From: Winogradskyella sp. PC-19 | GTDB taxonomy: Bacteria > Bacteroidota > Bacteroidia > Flavobacteriales > Flavobacteriaceae | DNA length: 64,000 nt | Assembly (NCBI RefSeq): GCF_002163855.1 | Contig: NZ_CP019332.1 | Location: 1,715,145 to 1,779,144 of the forward strand | Reading direction: 5' to 3' | Shown here: piece after piece, positions 1 through 8,007 of the stretch | How positions within the stretch are numbered: position 1 is the stretch's first letter | Layout: each line of letters begins with the position of its first letter | Notes under the pieces: model-generated | Database searches by the model: none | Seen by the model: the letters and a program-made list of their open reading frames with translations, nothing else | Told to the model about the DNA's origin: nothing | Program-made: the position numbers and the translations under genes

Positions 1-1065
1 TGTTGTTTTTGGCACAAAATCTAATCGTTTAGCAAAAAACTTTATTGGCAGAAATAAAGACATATATCTACACATTAATAATATTGGAATAGCTAAAAGA
101 CCTGCATAAACATAACCCACATCCAAAGGTAAAACTAACATTTCCATTCCAATCATTACAAATAAAATAGTGTTAAATAACACGTCAATCAATTCCCAAA
201 ATTTATCTACATAAACTTCTGTTATATCGGACATTGATGTTTCTCTAACTGTGTCATTTCCTACTATTAAACCTGCTGTGACCATAGATAGAGGTGCTGA
301 CAGATGCCATTTATCAGCTAAAAGTGTTCCGCCCATTACAACTGCAAGTGTAATAATAACCTCTACTTCATAATTGTTTATGGATTTCATTAATCTATAG
401 GCTAACCAACCTAATAAACCTCCAAGTAATATGCCACCTCCAACTTCTTGAATAAAAAGTGTTGCTATTTCAGAAAACTCAATAGCAGCATCAGGTTTCT
501 TTGCAATAGCATAAATAGTCAAAAAAATGACGACACCAACACCATCATTAAATAAAGATTCTCCAACTATTTTTGTTTCTAATTTTTTAGGCGCACCTAC
601 CTTTTTAAGAATACCCAAAACAGCAATTGGATCTGTTGGAGAAATCAATGCCCCAAAAAGGAGACAATGAATAAAGTTCACATTAAAACCCATAGCTGTT
701 AAAAGCGGATACATTATTACACCTACTAACAATGTAGATACTAGAACACCAATAGTAGAAAAAGCTAAAATTGGCCATCGCTGTATTTTCAATTGGTCAA
801 AATTAGTATGTAATGCTCCTGCAAAAAGAAGAAAGCTTAACATCACATCTAGCAATAAAGTTCCAAAATTTATATTGGAAATAAAGTCGCGTTCGGTTTG
901 TAAAATGGTGTCATCAAATTGTCCAATAATTACAGCTACTAAAGTAAAAACTATTGTGATTAGCACTAAACCAATAGTGATTGGTAATTTTAAAAATCTC
1001 ACATTTATATAACCAAAAAGTGCCGATATAACTATTAGTGTTGATGCAATACCAAAATAATCCAT
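1..1065 (-). CDS. CPA1-family Na+/H+ antiporter (5' part of gene, C-terminus outside window)
   Basis: Inner-membrane cation:proton antiporter, exporting Na+ in exchange for H+. The first 355 residues are present and the frame is open to the window edge. It begins MDYFGIASTL and is almost entirely hydrophobic helices. The CPA1 signatures are clear: ALISPTDPIAVL at about residues 130-145, and GESLFNDGVGVV, whose Asn-Asp pair is the ion-binding site in this family. The start ATG lies 5 bp from the end of the next gene (1070-1525), which is read on the same strand just upstream, so the two are probably co-transcribed. The family assignment is secure. The exact ion (Na+, K+ or Li+) cannot be told from sequence. 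Confidence 0.9.
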   Translation of the reverse strand, partial: MDYFGIASTLIVISALFGYINVRFLKLPITIGLVLITIVFTLVAVIIGQFDDTILQTERDFISNINFGTLLLDVMLSFLLFAGALHTNFDQLKIQRWPILAFSTIGVLVSTLLVGVIMYPLLTAMGFNVNFIHCLLFGALISPTDPIAVLGILKKVGAPKKLETKIVGESLFNDGVGVVIFLTIYAIAKKPDAAIEFSEIATLFIQEVGGGILLGGLLGWLAYRLMKSINNYEVEVIITLAVVMGGTLLADKWHLSAPLSMVTAGLIVGNDTVRETSMSDITEVYVDKFWELIDVLFNTILFVMIGMEMLVLPLDVGYVYAGLLAIPILLMCRYMSLFLPIKFFAKRLDFVPKTT

Positions 1066-1069
1066 AGTC

Positions 1070-1525
1070 TTAAAGTGATTTAATTAAAGCTAAAATATAA
1101 CCCAAGTGAATGCCTTCATGAAAATTATTAAATACCAATGCTTCATCTACACTTGTTAATGTACTTCCGGTAGAAACAGTGTATTCTTTATAGTTTTTAA
1201 AAGCTCTAGCATTGTAGTCCACTTCTGTTTGGTCTAACGGTGTAAATAATAAATTACGGATTTCATCAACTTCTGATTGATATAAATTACGCTCAGTTTT
1301 TGTACCTTTTCTATATTCTGAAATCATTTTATCAGATAAAACGCCTTCTAATCCAGATAATTTATATATTAACAACTGTTGTGTAACAATACAATGTGCA
1401 ATATTCCAAATAATATTATTTCTGAAACCTTTAGGGACTTTATTCAATTCTTCCAGACTGAACTTGTCTAAAAACCCTTGAAATAAAACTCTATTTTTTC
1501 TCGTAATATCTATACCGTAATGCAT
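1070..1525 (-). CDS. DinB-like superfamily protein
   Basis: A 151-residue four-helix-bundle protein of the DinB/YfiT superfamily. These are usually metal-binding enzymes, many acting as thiol transferases or of unknown substrate. The expected histidine triad is visible: one His in NIAHCI near residue 44 and two in HEGIHLGYI near the C-terminus, the typical HxxxH pair. Length is normal for the family. No signal peptide, so cytoplasmic. It lies directly upstream of the antiporter gene in a likely two-gene operon, although no functional link is evident. The substrate is unknown. Confidence 0.75.
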   Translation of the reverse strand: MHYGIDITRKNRVLFQGFLDKFSLEELNKVPKGFRNNIIWNIAHCIVTQQLLIYKLSGLEGVLSDKMISEYRKGTKTERNLYQSEVDEIRNLLFTPLDQTEVDYNARAFKNYKEYTVSTGSTLTSVDEALVFNNFHEGIHLGYILALIKSL

Positions 1526-1606
1526 TCTTATATTTTTATTAAAAGCACAGTTTATTCTTTTTAAAAGAATTTACTTTGCACCTACAAATTACGTCATTAT
1601 TTAAAG

Positions 1607-1966
1607 ATGAAAAAAATATATCACCTAAGTACTTGCGATACTTGTAAACGAATTATTAAAGAACTTGATTTACCATCAGACTTTATACTTCAGGACATAA
1701 AGACTGAAACTATAACTAATGCTCAAATTGAAGAGATGAGGTCGATGACTGATAGCTATGAGAGTTTATTTAGTAAAAGAGCGAGGCTTTATAAAGAGTT
1801 AGGTCTTAAAGAGAAAACACTTTCAGAACACGACTATAAAAACTATATTTTAGAACATTACACGTTTTTAAAACGTCCTGTGATTTTATGTAACGGACAA
1901 ATTTTTATTGGCAACTCCAAAAAAGTAGTCGAAGCTGCTAAAAATAGTATTCATGCAGAGTCGTAA
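1607..1966 (+). CDS. ArsC/Spx-family thioredoxin-fold protein
   Basis: A 119-residue protein of the ArsC/Spx/YffB family. The N-terminal CDTC motif (Cys10 and Cys13) follows the first beta strand, and KRPVI near residue 91 matches the conserved Arg-Pro region of ArsC-like proteins. True Spx regulators have CxxC, while arsenate reductases use a single Cys plus three Arg. This CxxC form is common as an unassigned arsenate-reductase-related protein in Bacteroidota. No arsenic genes are nearby. Its last 14 bp overlap the downstream EamA transporter gene, which indicates translational coupling. The role as a redox protein is inferred. Confidence 0.75.
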   Translation: MKKIYHLSTCDTCKRIIKELDLPSDFILQDIKTETITNAQIEEMRSMTDSYESLFSKRARLYKELGLKEKTLSEHDYKNYILEHYTFLKRPVILCNGQIFIGNSKKVVEAAKNSIHAES

Positions 1967-2846
1967 TTTTGCAATTGTCGCACTTTTTATGGTGCAATTG
2001 CTATATGGTTTAAATTATACATTTGCCAAAAACGTTATGAATGCTGGTTATGTAAAACCATTCGGTTTTGTACTCCTACGCGTTGCTGGTGCTTGTGTAT
2101 TATTTTGGTTAGTCAGCCTATTTTTACCAAAAGAAAAAATTGATAAAAAAGATTTCTTTCAACTTTTTCTAGCTGCTGTTTTTGGTGTTTTTATAAATAT
2201 GCTTCTATTCCTAAAAGGATTAGAATTTACGACACCTATTCATGCTTCAACAATCATGACCATTACGCCGATAGTCATATTGATACTTTCGGTTTTTATG
2301 CTTAACGAACGTATTACAAAACTCAAGATATTAGGCGTTATTATAGGCTTCATTGGTGCTTTAATTTTAACACTTTATGGGCAATCTGCACGCGAAGCAG
2401 ATAATGTACCTTTAGGAAATCTCATGATATTTTTAAACGCAGTTTCGTATAGTGTTTATGTGATTTTGGTTAAAAAACTAACCGCAAAATACACACCTTT
2501 AACGCTTATAAAATGGTTATTTTTATTTGGGTTAATATTGGTGTTTCCATTTGGTTTTTCAGAATTACGCGATGTACAATGGCAAACATTTACACCATAC
2601 ATTTCATGGTCAGTCGTTTTTGTAGTTGTCGGTGCAACTTTTGGCACATATCTACTAAATCCAATGGCTATTAGTAAACTTAAAGCCTCTACTGTTGGCA
2701 TTTTTATCTATTTGCAACCTGTAATTGCTGGGCTTTTTGCAATATCTACAGGTGCTGATTTTATTGATACCATAAAAATTGGTGCGATGCTCTTAATATT
2801 TTTAGGTGTATATTTTGTGAGTAAAAAAACTAAAACCACAAACTAA
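1953..2846 (+). CDS. EamA/DMT-superfamily transporter
   Basis: Inner-membrane drug/metabolite transporter of 297 residues with about ten hydrophobic segments in two five-helix EamA repeats. The conserved YGLNYTFAKNVM stretch is in helix 1, and the repeat boundary is near residue 150. These proteins export amino acids, metabolites or drugs; the substrate cannot be predicted here. The start overlaps the end of the ArsC-like gene, and the stop is one base before the TTG start of the next gene, so the three form a tight operon. Confidence 0.85.
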   Translation: MQSRNFAIVALFMVQLLYGLNYTFAKNVMNAGYVKPFGFVLLRVAGACVLFWLVSLFLPKEKIDKKDFFQLFLAAVFGVFINMLLFLKGLEFTTPIHASTIMTITPIVILILSVFMLNERITKLKILGVIIGFIGALILTLYGQSAREADNVPLGNLMIFLNAVSYSVYVILVKKLTAKYTPLTLIKWLFLFGLILVFPFGFSELRDVQWQTFTPYISWSVVFVVVGATFGTYLLNPMAISKLKASTVGIFIYLQPVIAGLFAISTGADFIDTIKIGAMLLIFLGVYFVSKKTKTTN

Positions 2847-2847
2847 T

Positions 2848-3981
2848 TTGTCTTTAAAGACTGAAATATTTAATACGGTAAATAATATACCACAAGCCTA
2901 TTGGGATAGTCTTAATTGCTGTACAAATATTTACTATTCTCCAGAGTTTTTAGAAGCCTTCGAAAAAGCGAATTCAGATATAGATTTTAATTATGTCTTT
3001 GTCACCAAAAATGGAGAAGCCATAACATTTGCAAATACGCAATTGGTGACTATTAGTGTCAAAACTATTACTCAGAATATAAAGATGAATGCTTGGTTAA
3101 AGAGAAACATTAACCGATTGTTTTGTAATAATCAAATACGAATTCTTTTTTGTGGAAATGTGTTTTTAAGTGGGGAGTACGGTACATTCTTAAAAGAAGG
3201 TGAAGAGAAGATTGAAGCTTTTGAGGCACTAGCTGAAGGTATTAAGCGTCTTTCAAAATCTCTAAAAAAGCTAACAGGCCTTTTTGTGAAAGATTTTAAA
3301 AACGAGTCACTTTATATAACTAAACATTTAGATAAGTTTGGATATACGCCCATGCAGGTAGAGCCAAATATGATTATTAGCCTTAAGTCCGAATGGGAAA
3401 CTTTTGAAGACTATAAAAAGGCATTAAAATCTAAATATCGCGTAAAAGCAAACAAAGCAGACTCTAAAAGTGCTGTTTTAGTTTCAAAAGTGTTTACTTC
3501 TGAGGACATTGAAATTCACAAAAAAGAACTGCAAGACTTATATCAAAACACTATTAATAATGCAGATTTTAATGCGCAAATTCTAAACTTAAATACTTAT
3601 ACCTATTTAAAAGAATCTTTTGCAGAAGCCTTTACAGTTATGGGATATTTTTTAGAAGGTAAACTCGTTGGTTTTTTATCCGCAATGAAGAATGGTAACA
3701 ACCTTGACGCCCATTTTATTGGTATAGATTACAGTAAAAATAAAGCGTTAGCTATATATCCAAGAATACTAAACGACTATGTCAGACTTGGTTTAGAAAC
3801 AAGAGCTTCTCAAATTAATTTGGGTCGTACAGCATCAGAAATAAAGAGTACCCTTGGCGCAGAACCTGAGGATTTGACTTGCTATTTTAAACACAAAAAG
3901 GCTTTGCCAAATTCAATAATAAAATCCTTTGTAAAAAATGTAACTATTAAGACTTTTAAACAGCATGAGCCGTTTAAATAA
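2848..3981 (+). CDS. FemAB/GNAT-like acyltransferase
   Basis: A 377-residue cytoplasmic protein. Its C-terminal half (about residues 180-350) resembles the BioF2/FemAB-like GNAT domain: KSKYRVKANKA, then VMGYFLEGKLVGFLSAM, then INLGRTASEIKSTLGAEP. Homologues in Bacteroidota are annotated as peptidoglycan-biosynthesis or acetyltransferase proteins with unknown acceptors. The start is a TTG at 2848, one base after the EamA stop. No ATG precedes the conserved N-terminus, and the tight spacing supports TTG. The reaction is not established. Confidence 0.65.
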   Translation: MSLKTEIFNTVNNIPQAYWDSLNCCTNIYYSPEFLEAFEKANSDIDFNYVFVTKNGEAITFANTQLVTISVKTITQNIKMNAWLKRNINRLFCNNQIRILFCGNVFLSGEYGTFLKEGEEKIEAFEALAEGIKRLSKSLKKLTGLFVKDFKNESLYITKHLDKFGYTPMQVEPNMIISLKSEWETFEDYKKALKSKYRVKANKADSKSAVLVSKVFTSEDIEIHKKELQDLYQNTINNADFNAQILNLNTYTYLKESFAEAFTVMGYFLEGKLVGFLSAMKNGNNLDAHFIGIDYSKNKALAIYPRILNDYVRLGLETRASQINLGRTASEIKSTLGAEPEDLTCYFKHKKALPNSIIKSFVKNVTIKTFKQHEPFK

Positions 3982-3983
3982 AT

Positions 3984-4559
3984 TTATTTTTTAGCCAAAC
4001 GTTTCTCTAGCCAAACTAGTTGGTTCTCTTCAATGAATTTTAATGGTATTATAATTTCTGGATAGCTTTTGTGGTAATCTAGCGAGTATATTTTGAGAAA
4101 TTGGTTATCAGTTTTATAGTAATTAAGAGACTTCCAATTTTTACTCCATTTTTGTACTTTACTAGAAAATTCGAGTTCTTCTTCATTTAATCTATATTCA
4201 ATTTCAGAGTTAACCTCTTTTAGTTCATCCAATTTGTCACTAAACAATTTTTCTGCAGCACTTTTATCTTTCTGATTTTTGTATAATCCATAAATACTAT
4301 ACAATAAAACAATAAATCCAATAATTACAAATAGGTAATATTTCTTGTAAGCGACTTGTTCAACTCCATCAGTATATGTTATAATTTTTAAATAATTATC
4401 ATCTGTAAATAATGGAAATACTAGACTAAAAGCTAAAATGAACTGAATAAGTATTATAGCTAAAGATTTAATTCCAAAAAAATAATTCACATAGTCTTTC
4501 TTTATTTTTTGGAAATAACAATCAATTTCTGATGAGTCTATTTTAATTATATTTTTCAC
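3984..4559 (-). CDS. Hypothetical two-TM membrane protein
   Basis: I do not recognise this 191-residue protein. It has a short charged N-terminus, two hydrophobic segments (about residues 28-50 and 73-92), then a Lys/Glu-rich probable coiled coil (about 95-130) and a soluble tail with several Trp-Lys pairs. The topology suggests both termini are in the cytoplasm. It converges on the FemAB-like gene, with two bases between the stops. No catalytic motif is visible. Confidence 0.6.
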   Translation of the reverse strand: MKNIIKIDSSEIDCYFQKIKKDYVNYFFGIKSLAIILIQFILAFSLVFPLFTDDNYLKIITYTDGVEQVAYKKYYLFVIIGFIVLLYSIYGLYKNQKDKSAAEKLFSDKLDELKEVNSEIEYRLNEEELEFSSKVQKWSKNWKSLNYYKTDNQFLKIYSLDYHKSYPEIIIPLKFIEENQLVWLEKRLAKK

Positions 4560-4585
4560 AATTTAAAATTACAAAAACAGTATGA

Positions 4586-5077
4586 TTAAATACTCATGTT
4601 CTTAGGCTTTACACCATGTTTACGCGTGTCTTCTTTTGTTAGTGTTTTAAAACTTTCAGACTTTGGGAATTTATCTGCTAACTTTTTTAAAGCTTGAGGT
4701 AGTGCACAAAGTTTTCGAGTTTTAAGGTCTATCCAACCGCCTTGCATTTCGCAATGCGCAAGATTTACACCTTTATGGTTATAAAAATTATGTTCAAACA
4801 TAAAAAACATACCATCTTCACTTAATCCAGAAACTTCAATAGTAACTGTGATTGGTGCGCCAATAAAAGACTCTTTGAAGTAAAACATATGCTCATAAAA
4901 AACAACTGGACCAATCCCATGTTTCATAATTTCTGCCATAGAAAACCCTTGCTCTGCAAAAAAAGACATACGTGCATGACTCATAAAATTTGTATACGCT
5001 GAGTTGGCTAAATGTCCATTTGCGTCCACATCACTCCATCGAATTTCAAATTGTTTTTTGTACATAATTTCATTCAT
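4586..5077 (-). CDS. Acyl-CoA thioesterase, 4HBT/YbgC hotdog family
   Basis: A 163-residue hotdog-fold thioesterase that hydrolyses an acyl-CoA. The family signature RWSDVDANGHLANSAY, with catalytic Asp and GH, lies at about residues 13-28. Strands typical of the hotdog follow (VTIEVSGLSEDGMFFMFEH). It ends with a basic tail. Length fits the 4-hydroxybenzoyl-CoA thioesterase group, although the natural acyl chain is unknown. It is divergent from yicC; the shared region 5078-5153 carries the yicC promoter. Confidence 0.85.
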   Translation of the reverse strand: MNEIMYKKQFEIRWSDVDANGHLANSAYTNFMSHARMSFFAEQGFSMAEIMKHGIGPVVFYEHMFYFKESFIGAPITVTIEVSGLSEDGMFFMFEHNFYNHKGVNLAHCEMQGGWIDLKTRKLCALPQALKKLADKFPKSESFKTLTKEDTRKHGVKPKNMSI

Positions 5078-5120
5078 TTTATTGAAGCTGCAAAGATAAA
5101 ATTAAAACCGTTCTATTTTG

Positions 5121-5128
5121 TACCTTTG
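5121..5128 (+). promoter_or_regulatory. Putative -7 box of the yicC-gmk operon
   Basis: TACCTTTG is a perfect match to the Bacteroidota -7 consensus TAnnTTTG, 25 bp before the yicC ATG. No clear -33 TTG is visible. Confidence 0.55.
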
Positions 5129-5153
5129 ACCAACTTTAAAAGTTCTGTATTAC

Positions 5154-6014
5154 ATGATACAATCTATGACTGGTTATGGGAAATCTGTCCTTCAGCTTCC
5201 AACCAAAAAAATTACAATAGAGTTAAAATCACTTAACAGTAAAAACCTAGACCTAAACGCACGTATGCCTTCAATGTATCGTGCCAAAGAGTTAGATATT
5301 CGTAAGCTTATTGCCAAACACTTAGTAAGAGGAAAAGTCGATTTTTCGCTTTATGTAGAGGTTACAGGTGATGATAGTAGCACAAAAATTAATACAACTG
5401 TTGTTAAAGAATACATCAAACAACTAAAAGATGTTATTAATACAGGCGAAGAAACTGAATATTTAAAAATGGCAGTACGTTTGCCAGATGCAATTACAAC
5501 AGAGCGTGACGAAATTGATGAAGATGAATGGTCAGCTATAGAAACTGAAATAAATAATGCCATTGAGCGTATTAAAACCTATCGTAAAGACGAAGGTGAA
5601 ACTTTAAAGCAAGATTTTGAATCTAGGATTGCAACATTACGAGATTTACTAAATCAGGTTATAAAAATGGACCCAGACCGTATTGATGGTGTGCGTACAA
5701 GGCTTGAAAAAGGCATAGCAGATATCAAAGAAAAAGTGGACGAAAACCGTTTTGAACAAGAGCTTGTTTACTATATCGAAAAATTTGATATTACTGAAGA
5801 AAAGGTAAGACTAGACAATCATTTAGACTACTTTATTTCATCTTTAAATTCTGAAGATTCTAACGGCAAAAAGTTAGGCTTTATATCACAAGAAATAGGA
5901 AGAGAAATTAATACTATTGGGTCTAAATCTAATTATGCGCCAATGCAAAAGTTAGTCGTACAAATGAAAGACGAACTTGAGAAGATTAAAGAACAAATGC
6001 TAAACGCGTTATAA
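5154..6014 (+). CDS. yicC: YicC/YloC-family endoribonuclease-like protein
   Basis: A 286-residue YicC-family protein, thought from work on E. coli and Bacillus homologues to be an endoribonuclease. It starts with the family signature MIQSMTGYGKS and ends with the conserved GKKLGFISQEIGREINTIGSK followed by a Lys/Glu-rich helix. Full length. The stop at 6012-6014 is one base before the GTG of guanylate kinase. The yicC-gmk order is a well-conserved bacterial linkage. Confidence 0.92.
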   Translation: MIQSMTGYGKSVLQLPTKKITIELKSLNSKNLDLNARMPSMYRAKELDIRKLIAKHLVRGKVDFSLYVEVTGDDSSTKINTTVVKEYIKQLKDVINTGEETEYLKMAVRLPDAITTERDEIDEDEWSAIETEINNAIERIKTYRKDEGETLKQDFESRIATLRDLLNQVIKMDPDRIDGVRTRLEKGIADIKEKVDENRFEQELVYYIEKFDITEEKVRLDNHLDYFISSLNSEDSNGKKLGFISQEIGREINTIGSKSNYAPMQKLVVQMKDELEKIKEQMLNAL

Positions 6015-6015
6015 A

Positions 6016-6606
6016 GTGGCAGAAAATAACACAAGACAACAAGGCAAACTAATTGTGTTTTCTGCGCCATCAGGTTCAGGAAAAACTACAATTGTACGTC
6101 ATTTACTAAAACAAGAAGAGCTTAATTTAGAATTTTCTATCTCTGCAACTTCTCGCGAAAAACGAGGTAAAGAAGTACATGGTAAAGATTACTACTATCT
6201 GTCACTTACAGAATTTAAAAATAAAATTAAAGCTGACGAATTTTTGGAGTGGGAAGAAGTATATAGAGATAACTTTTACGGTACTTTAAAAAGTGAAATC
6301 GAACGTATTTGGGCAAAGGGTAAGCATGTTATTTTTGATATTGATGTATCTGGAGGATTACGTATAAAACGTAAATTCCCTGAAAAAACATTAGCAATTT
6401 TTGTAAAGCCACCAGACCTAAACGAGCTCGTAAGACGCTTAAAAGACCGTGGCGAAGAAAGTGAAGAAAAAATAAGCATGCGAGTATCTAAAGCACCTGC
6501 GGAATTAGCAACAGCACCTCTTTTTGATGAGATTGTTGTTAATAAAGATTTAGAGCAAGCTTTAGATGATGCTTATAAATTGGTTTCAGAATTTATAAAA
6601 GATTAA
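6016..6606 (+). CDS. gmk: Guanylate kinase
   Basis: Phosphorylates GMP to GDP with ATP. Its 196 residues carry the P-loop APSGSGKTT at about residues 17-25, SREKRGKEVHGKDYYY of the GMP-binding region, and the lid Arg residues near RLKDRGEES. The start is a GTG at 6016; an ATG in this position is absent and the spacing to yicC is one base, so GTG is preferred. Cytoplasmic, essential purine metabolism. It is followed by an inverted-repeat element and then nadD. Confidence 0.95.
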   Translation: MAENNTRQQGKLIVFSAPSGSGKTTIVRHLLKQEELNLEFSISATSREKRGKEVHGKDYYYLSLTEFKNKIKADEFLEWEEVYRDNFYGTLKSEIERIWAKGKHVIFDIDVSGGLRIKRKFPEKTLAIFVKPPDLNELVRRLKDRGEESEEKISMRVSKAPAELATAPLFDEIVVNKDLEQALDDAYKLVSEFIKD

Positions 6607-6610
6607 GTAA

Positions 6611-6691
6611 TTTGTCATTCTGAACGTAGTGAAGAATCTCATAATTGTAGTTTATATTTTTTAGATTCTTCGTTTCACTCTGAATGACAAA
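6611..6691. repeat. Intergenic inverted-repeat element, copy 1 (upstream of nadD)
   Basis: The left arm 6611-6639 starts TTTGTCATTCTGAA and ends GAAGAATCT. The right arm 6663-6691 is its imperfect reverse complement (AGATTCTT ... GAATGACAAA). The outer 10 bp and inner 8 bp pair exactly and flank an internal mismatch. The core resembles the CATTCTGA...GAAGAATCT intergenic repeat seen in many Bacteroidota. It could form a hairpin acting as a terminator for gmk. Confidence 0.85.
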
Positions 6692-6711
6692 ACGTTATAA
6701 ATTATAAATAT

Positions 6712-6729
6712 GCTGAAACAAGTTCAGTA
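6712..6729 (+). repeat. CTGAAA...TTCAG palindromic element before nadD
   Basis: CTGAAACAAGTTCAG can pair as CTGAA/TTCAG. It ends about 14 bp before the nadD ATG. It resembles the longer CTGAAA...TTTCAGTATT element at 20532-20556 and is a common type of short intergenic palindrome. Confidence 0.6.
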
Positions 6730-6740
6730 TTACTAAGATT

Positions 6741-7319
6741 ATGAAAATAGGCTTATACTTCGGAACGTTTAATCCAATACATATTGGGCATTTGACCATA
6801 GCCAATCACATGGCCGAGCATAGTGATTTGGACCAGATTTGGTTTGTAGTCACACCTTTAAGTCCTTTTAAAAAGAAAAGCTCATTATTAGACAATTACC
6901 AACGTTTAGAAATAGTACATCTAGCCACTAAAGATTATGACAAGTTAAGACCTAGCGATATCGAGTTTGGCCTTAAACAGCCCAATTATACAATAGATAC
7001 ACTTACCTATTTACAAGAAAAGTTTCCAAAAAACAACTTTTCTTTAATTATGGGCGAGGACAACTTAAAGGGTTTTCACAAGTGGAAAAACTACGAGCTT
7101 ATTTTAGAAAATCACGACATCTATGTGTATCCAAGAATTTCTGAAGGCAGCATTGAAACTCGATTTGATGGACACCCAAAAATTCACCATGTTAATGCAC
7201 CGATAATGGAAATTTCTTCGACATTCATCCGCAAACAAATTAAAGCAGGTAAAAATATAAGACCATTATTACCAGAACATGTTTGGGCTTATGTAGATGA
7301 GATGAATTTTTTCAGATAA
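6741..7319 (+). CDS. nadD: Nicotinate-nucleotide adenylyltransferase
   Basis: Joins ATP and nicotinate mononucleotide to make deamido-NAD. Its 192 residues carry the nucleotidyltransferase motif GTFNPIHIGHL at about residues 9-19 and the second signature ISSTFIRKQI near residue 157. KKKSSLLDNYQRLEIV also matches NadD. Full length and cytoplasmic. The gene is bracketed by two near-reverse-complement repeat elements (6611-6691 and 7332-7403). Confidence 0.93.
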   Translation: MKIGLYFGTFNPIHIGHLTIANHMAEHSDLDQIWFVVTPLSPFKKKSSLLDNYQRLEIVHLATKDYDKLRPSDIEFGLKQPNYTIDTLTYLQEKFPKNNFSLIMGEDNLKGFHKWKNYELILENHDIYVYPRISEGSIETRFDGHPKIHHVNAPIMEISSTFIRKQIKAGKNIRPLLPEHVWAYVDEMNFFR

Positions 7320-7331
7320 ACTATAGTCATA

Positions 7332-7403
7332 TTTTTCATTCTGAGTGAAACGAAGAATCTCATACTAAAATCAATATAGATTCTTCACTACGTTCTGAAT
7401 GAC
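7332..7403. repeat. Intergenic inverted-repeat element, copy 2 (downstream of nadD)
   Basis: The left arm 7332-7360 ends ACGAAGAATCT. The right arm 7378-7403 reads AGATTCTTCACTACGTTC then TGAATGAC. Copy 2 matches the reverse complement of copy 1 in both arms but not in the loop, so the two copies lie in opposite orientation around nadD. It sits between convergent nadD and yraN and could terminate both. Confidence 0.85.
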
Positions 7404-7426
7404 ACTCAGATCAAAAACAATTCTTA

Positions 7427-7786
7427 TCAGAAATGATAAAACGCGTTTTCTAAATGCTCAATTTTAAATTTGCCTTTTTCTTTTACAATTGCTATAATAT
7501 CAAAACGTACCTCAACGTCTAAATCATTCACTGTAACATATTCATCGACAGCTTTAACTAAATTTTTAATCTGTTTTGGTTTTACAAAATCTTGAGGGTT
7601 TCCAAAATCTGTTGTGGAGCGAGTTTTTACTTCTACAATAGCCAGAATATCTTTTTTCTGAGCAATGATATCAACTTCAGCTTTTTCAAAACGGTAATTG
7701 CGTTCAACTATTTCGTAATCATCCTTTAAAAGAAAATCTACAGCAAGTTGTTCTCCCTTTTTTCCGAGTTCGTTATGTTGTGCCAT
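7427..7786 (-). CDS. YraN/UPF0102 nuclease-like protein
   Basis: A 119-residue protein of the UPF0102/YraN family with a restriction-endonuclease-like fold. It starts with the family pattern GKKGEQLAVDFL and carries the putative nuclease core: Asp in KAEVDIIA and Glu-Val-Lys in VEVKTRS (about residues 37-57). The function is uncharacterised in most bacteria. It is convergent with nadD and divergent from the AraC-type gene that follows. Confidence 0.88.
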   Translation of the reverse strand: MAQHNELGKKGEQLAVDFLLKDDYEIVERNYRFEKAEVDIIAQKKDILAIVEVKTRSTTDFGNPQDFVKPKQIKNLVKAVDEYVTVNDLDVEVRFDIIAIVKEKGKFKIEHLENAFYHF

Positions 7787-8007
7787 ATGACTAAAATAGA
7801 AAAATAGTATTACTTTTAAATTGTAATATAAAACCTCGACTTATCAATTCACTATTTGATTTCCCGTTTAGCTTCGGGCAGAAAAGTTCTTTACTCCTGA
7901 TTTTCTTTTTTCATGGAATAGTTTTTTCTTTTCTACTATTACGAATTGGCATTCTTAACAAAAACAAGGCTGCTAAATGGCTTAGCCTATTACTGTTTTT
8001 ATATGCC

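Noticed and set aside
5012-5236. Open frame overlapping the thioesterase/yicC boundary
   Set aside because: It lies over the thioesterase start, the yicC promoter and the first codons of yicC in another frame, and its protein has no recognisable features.
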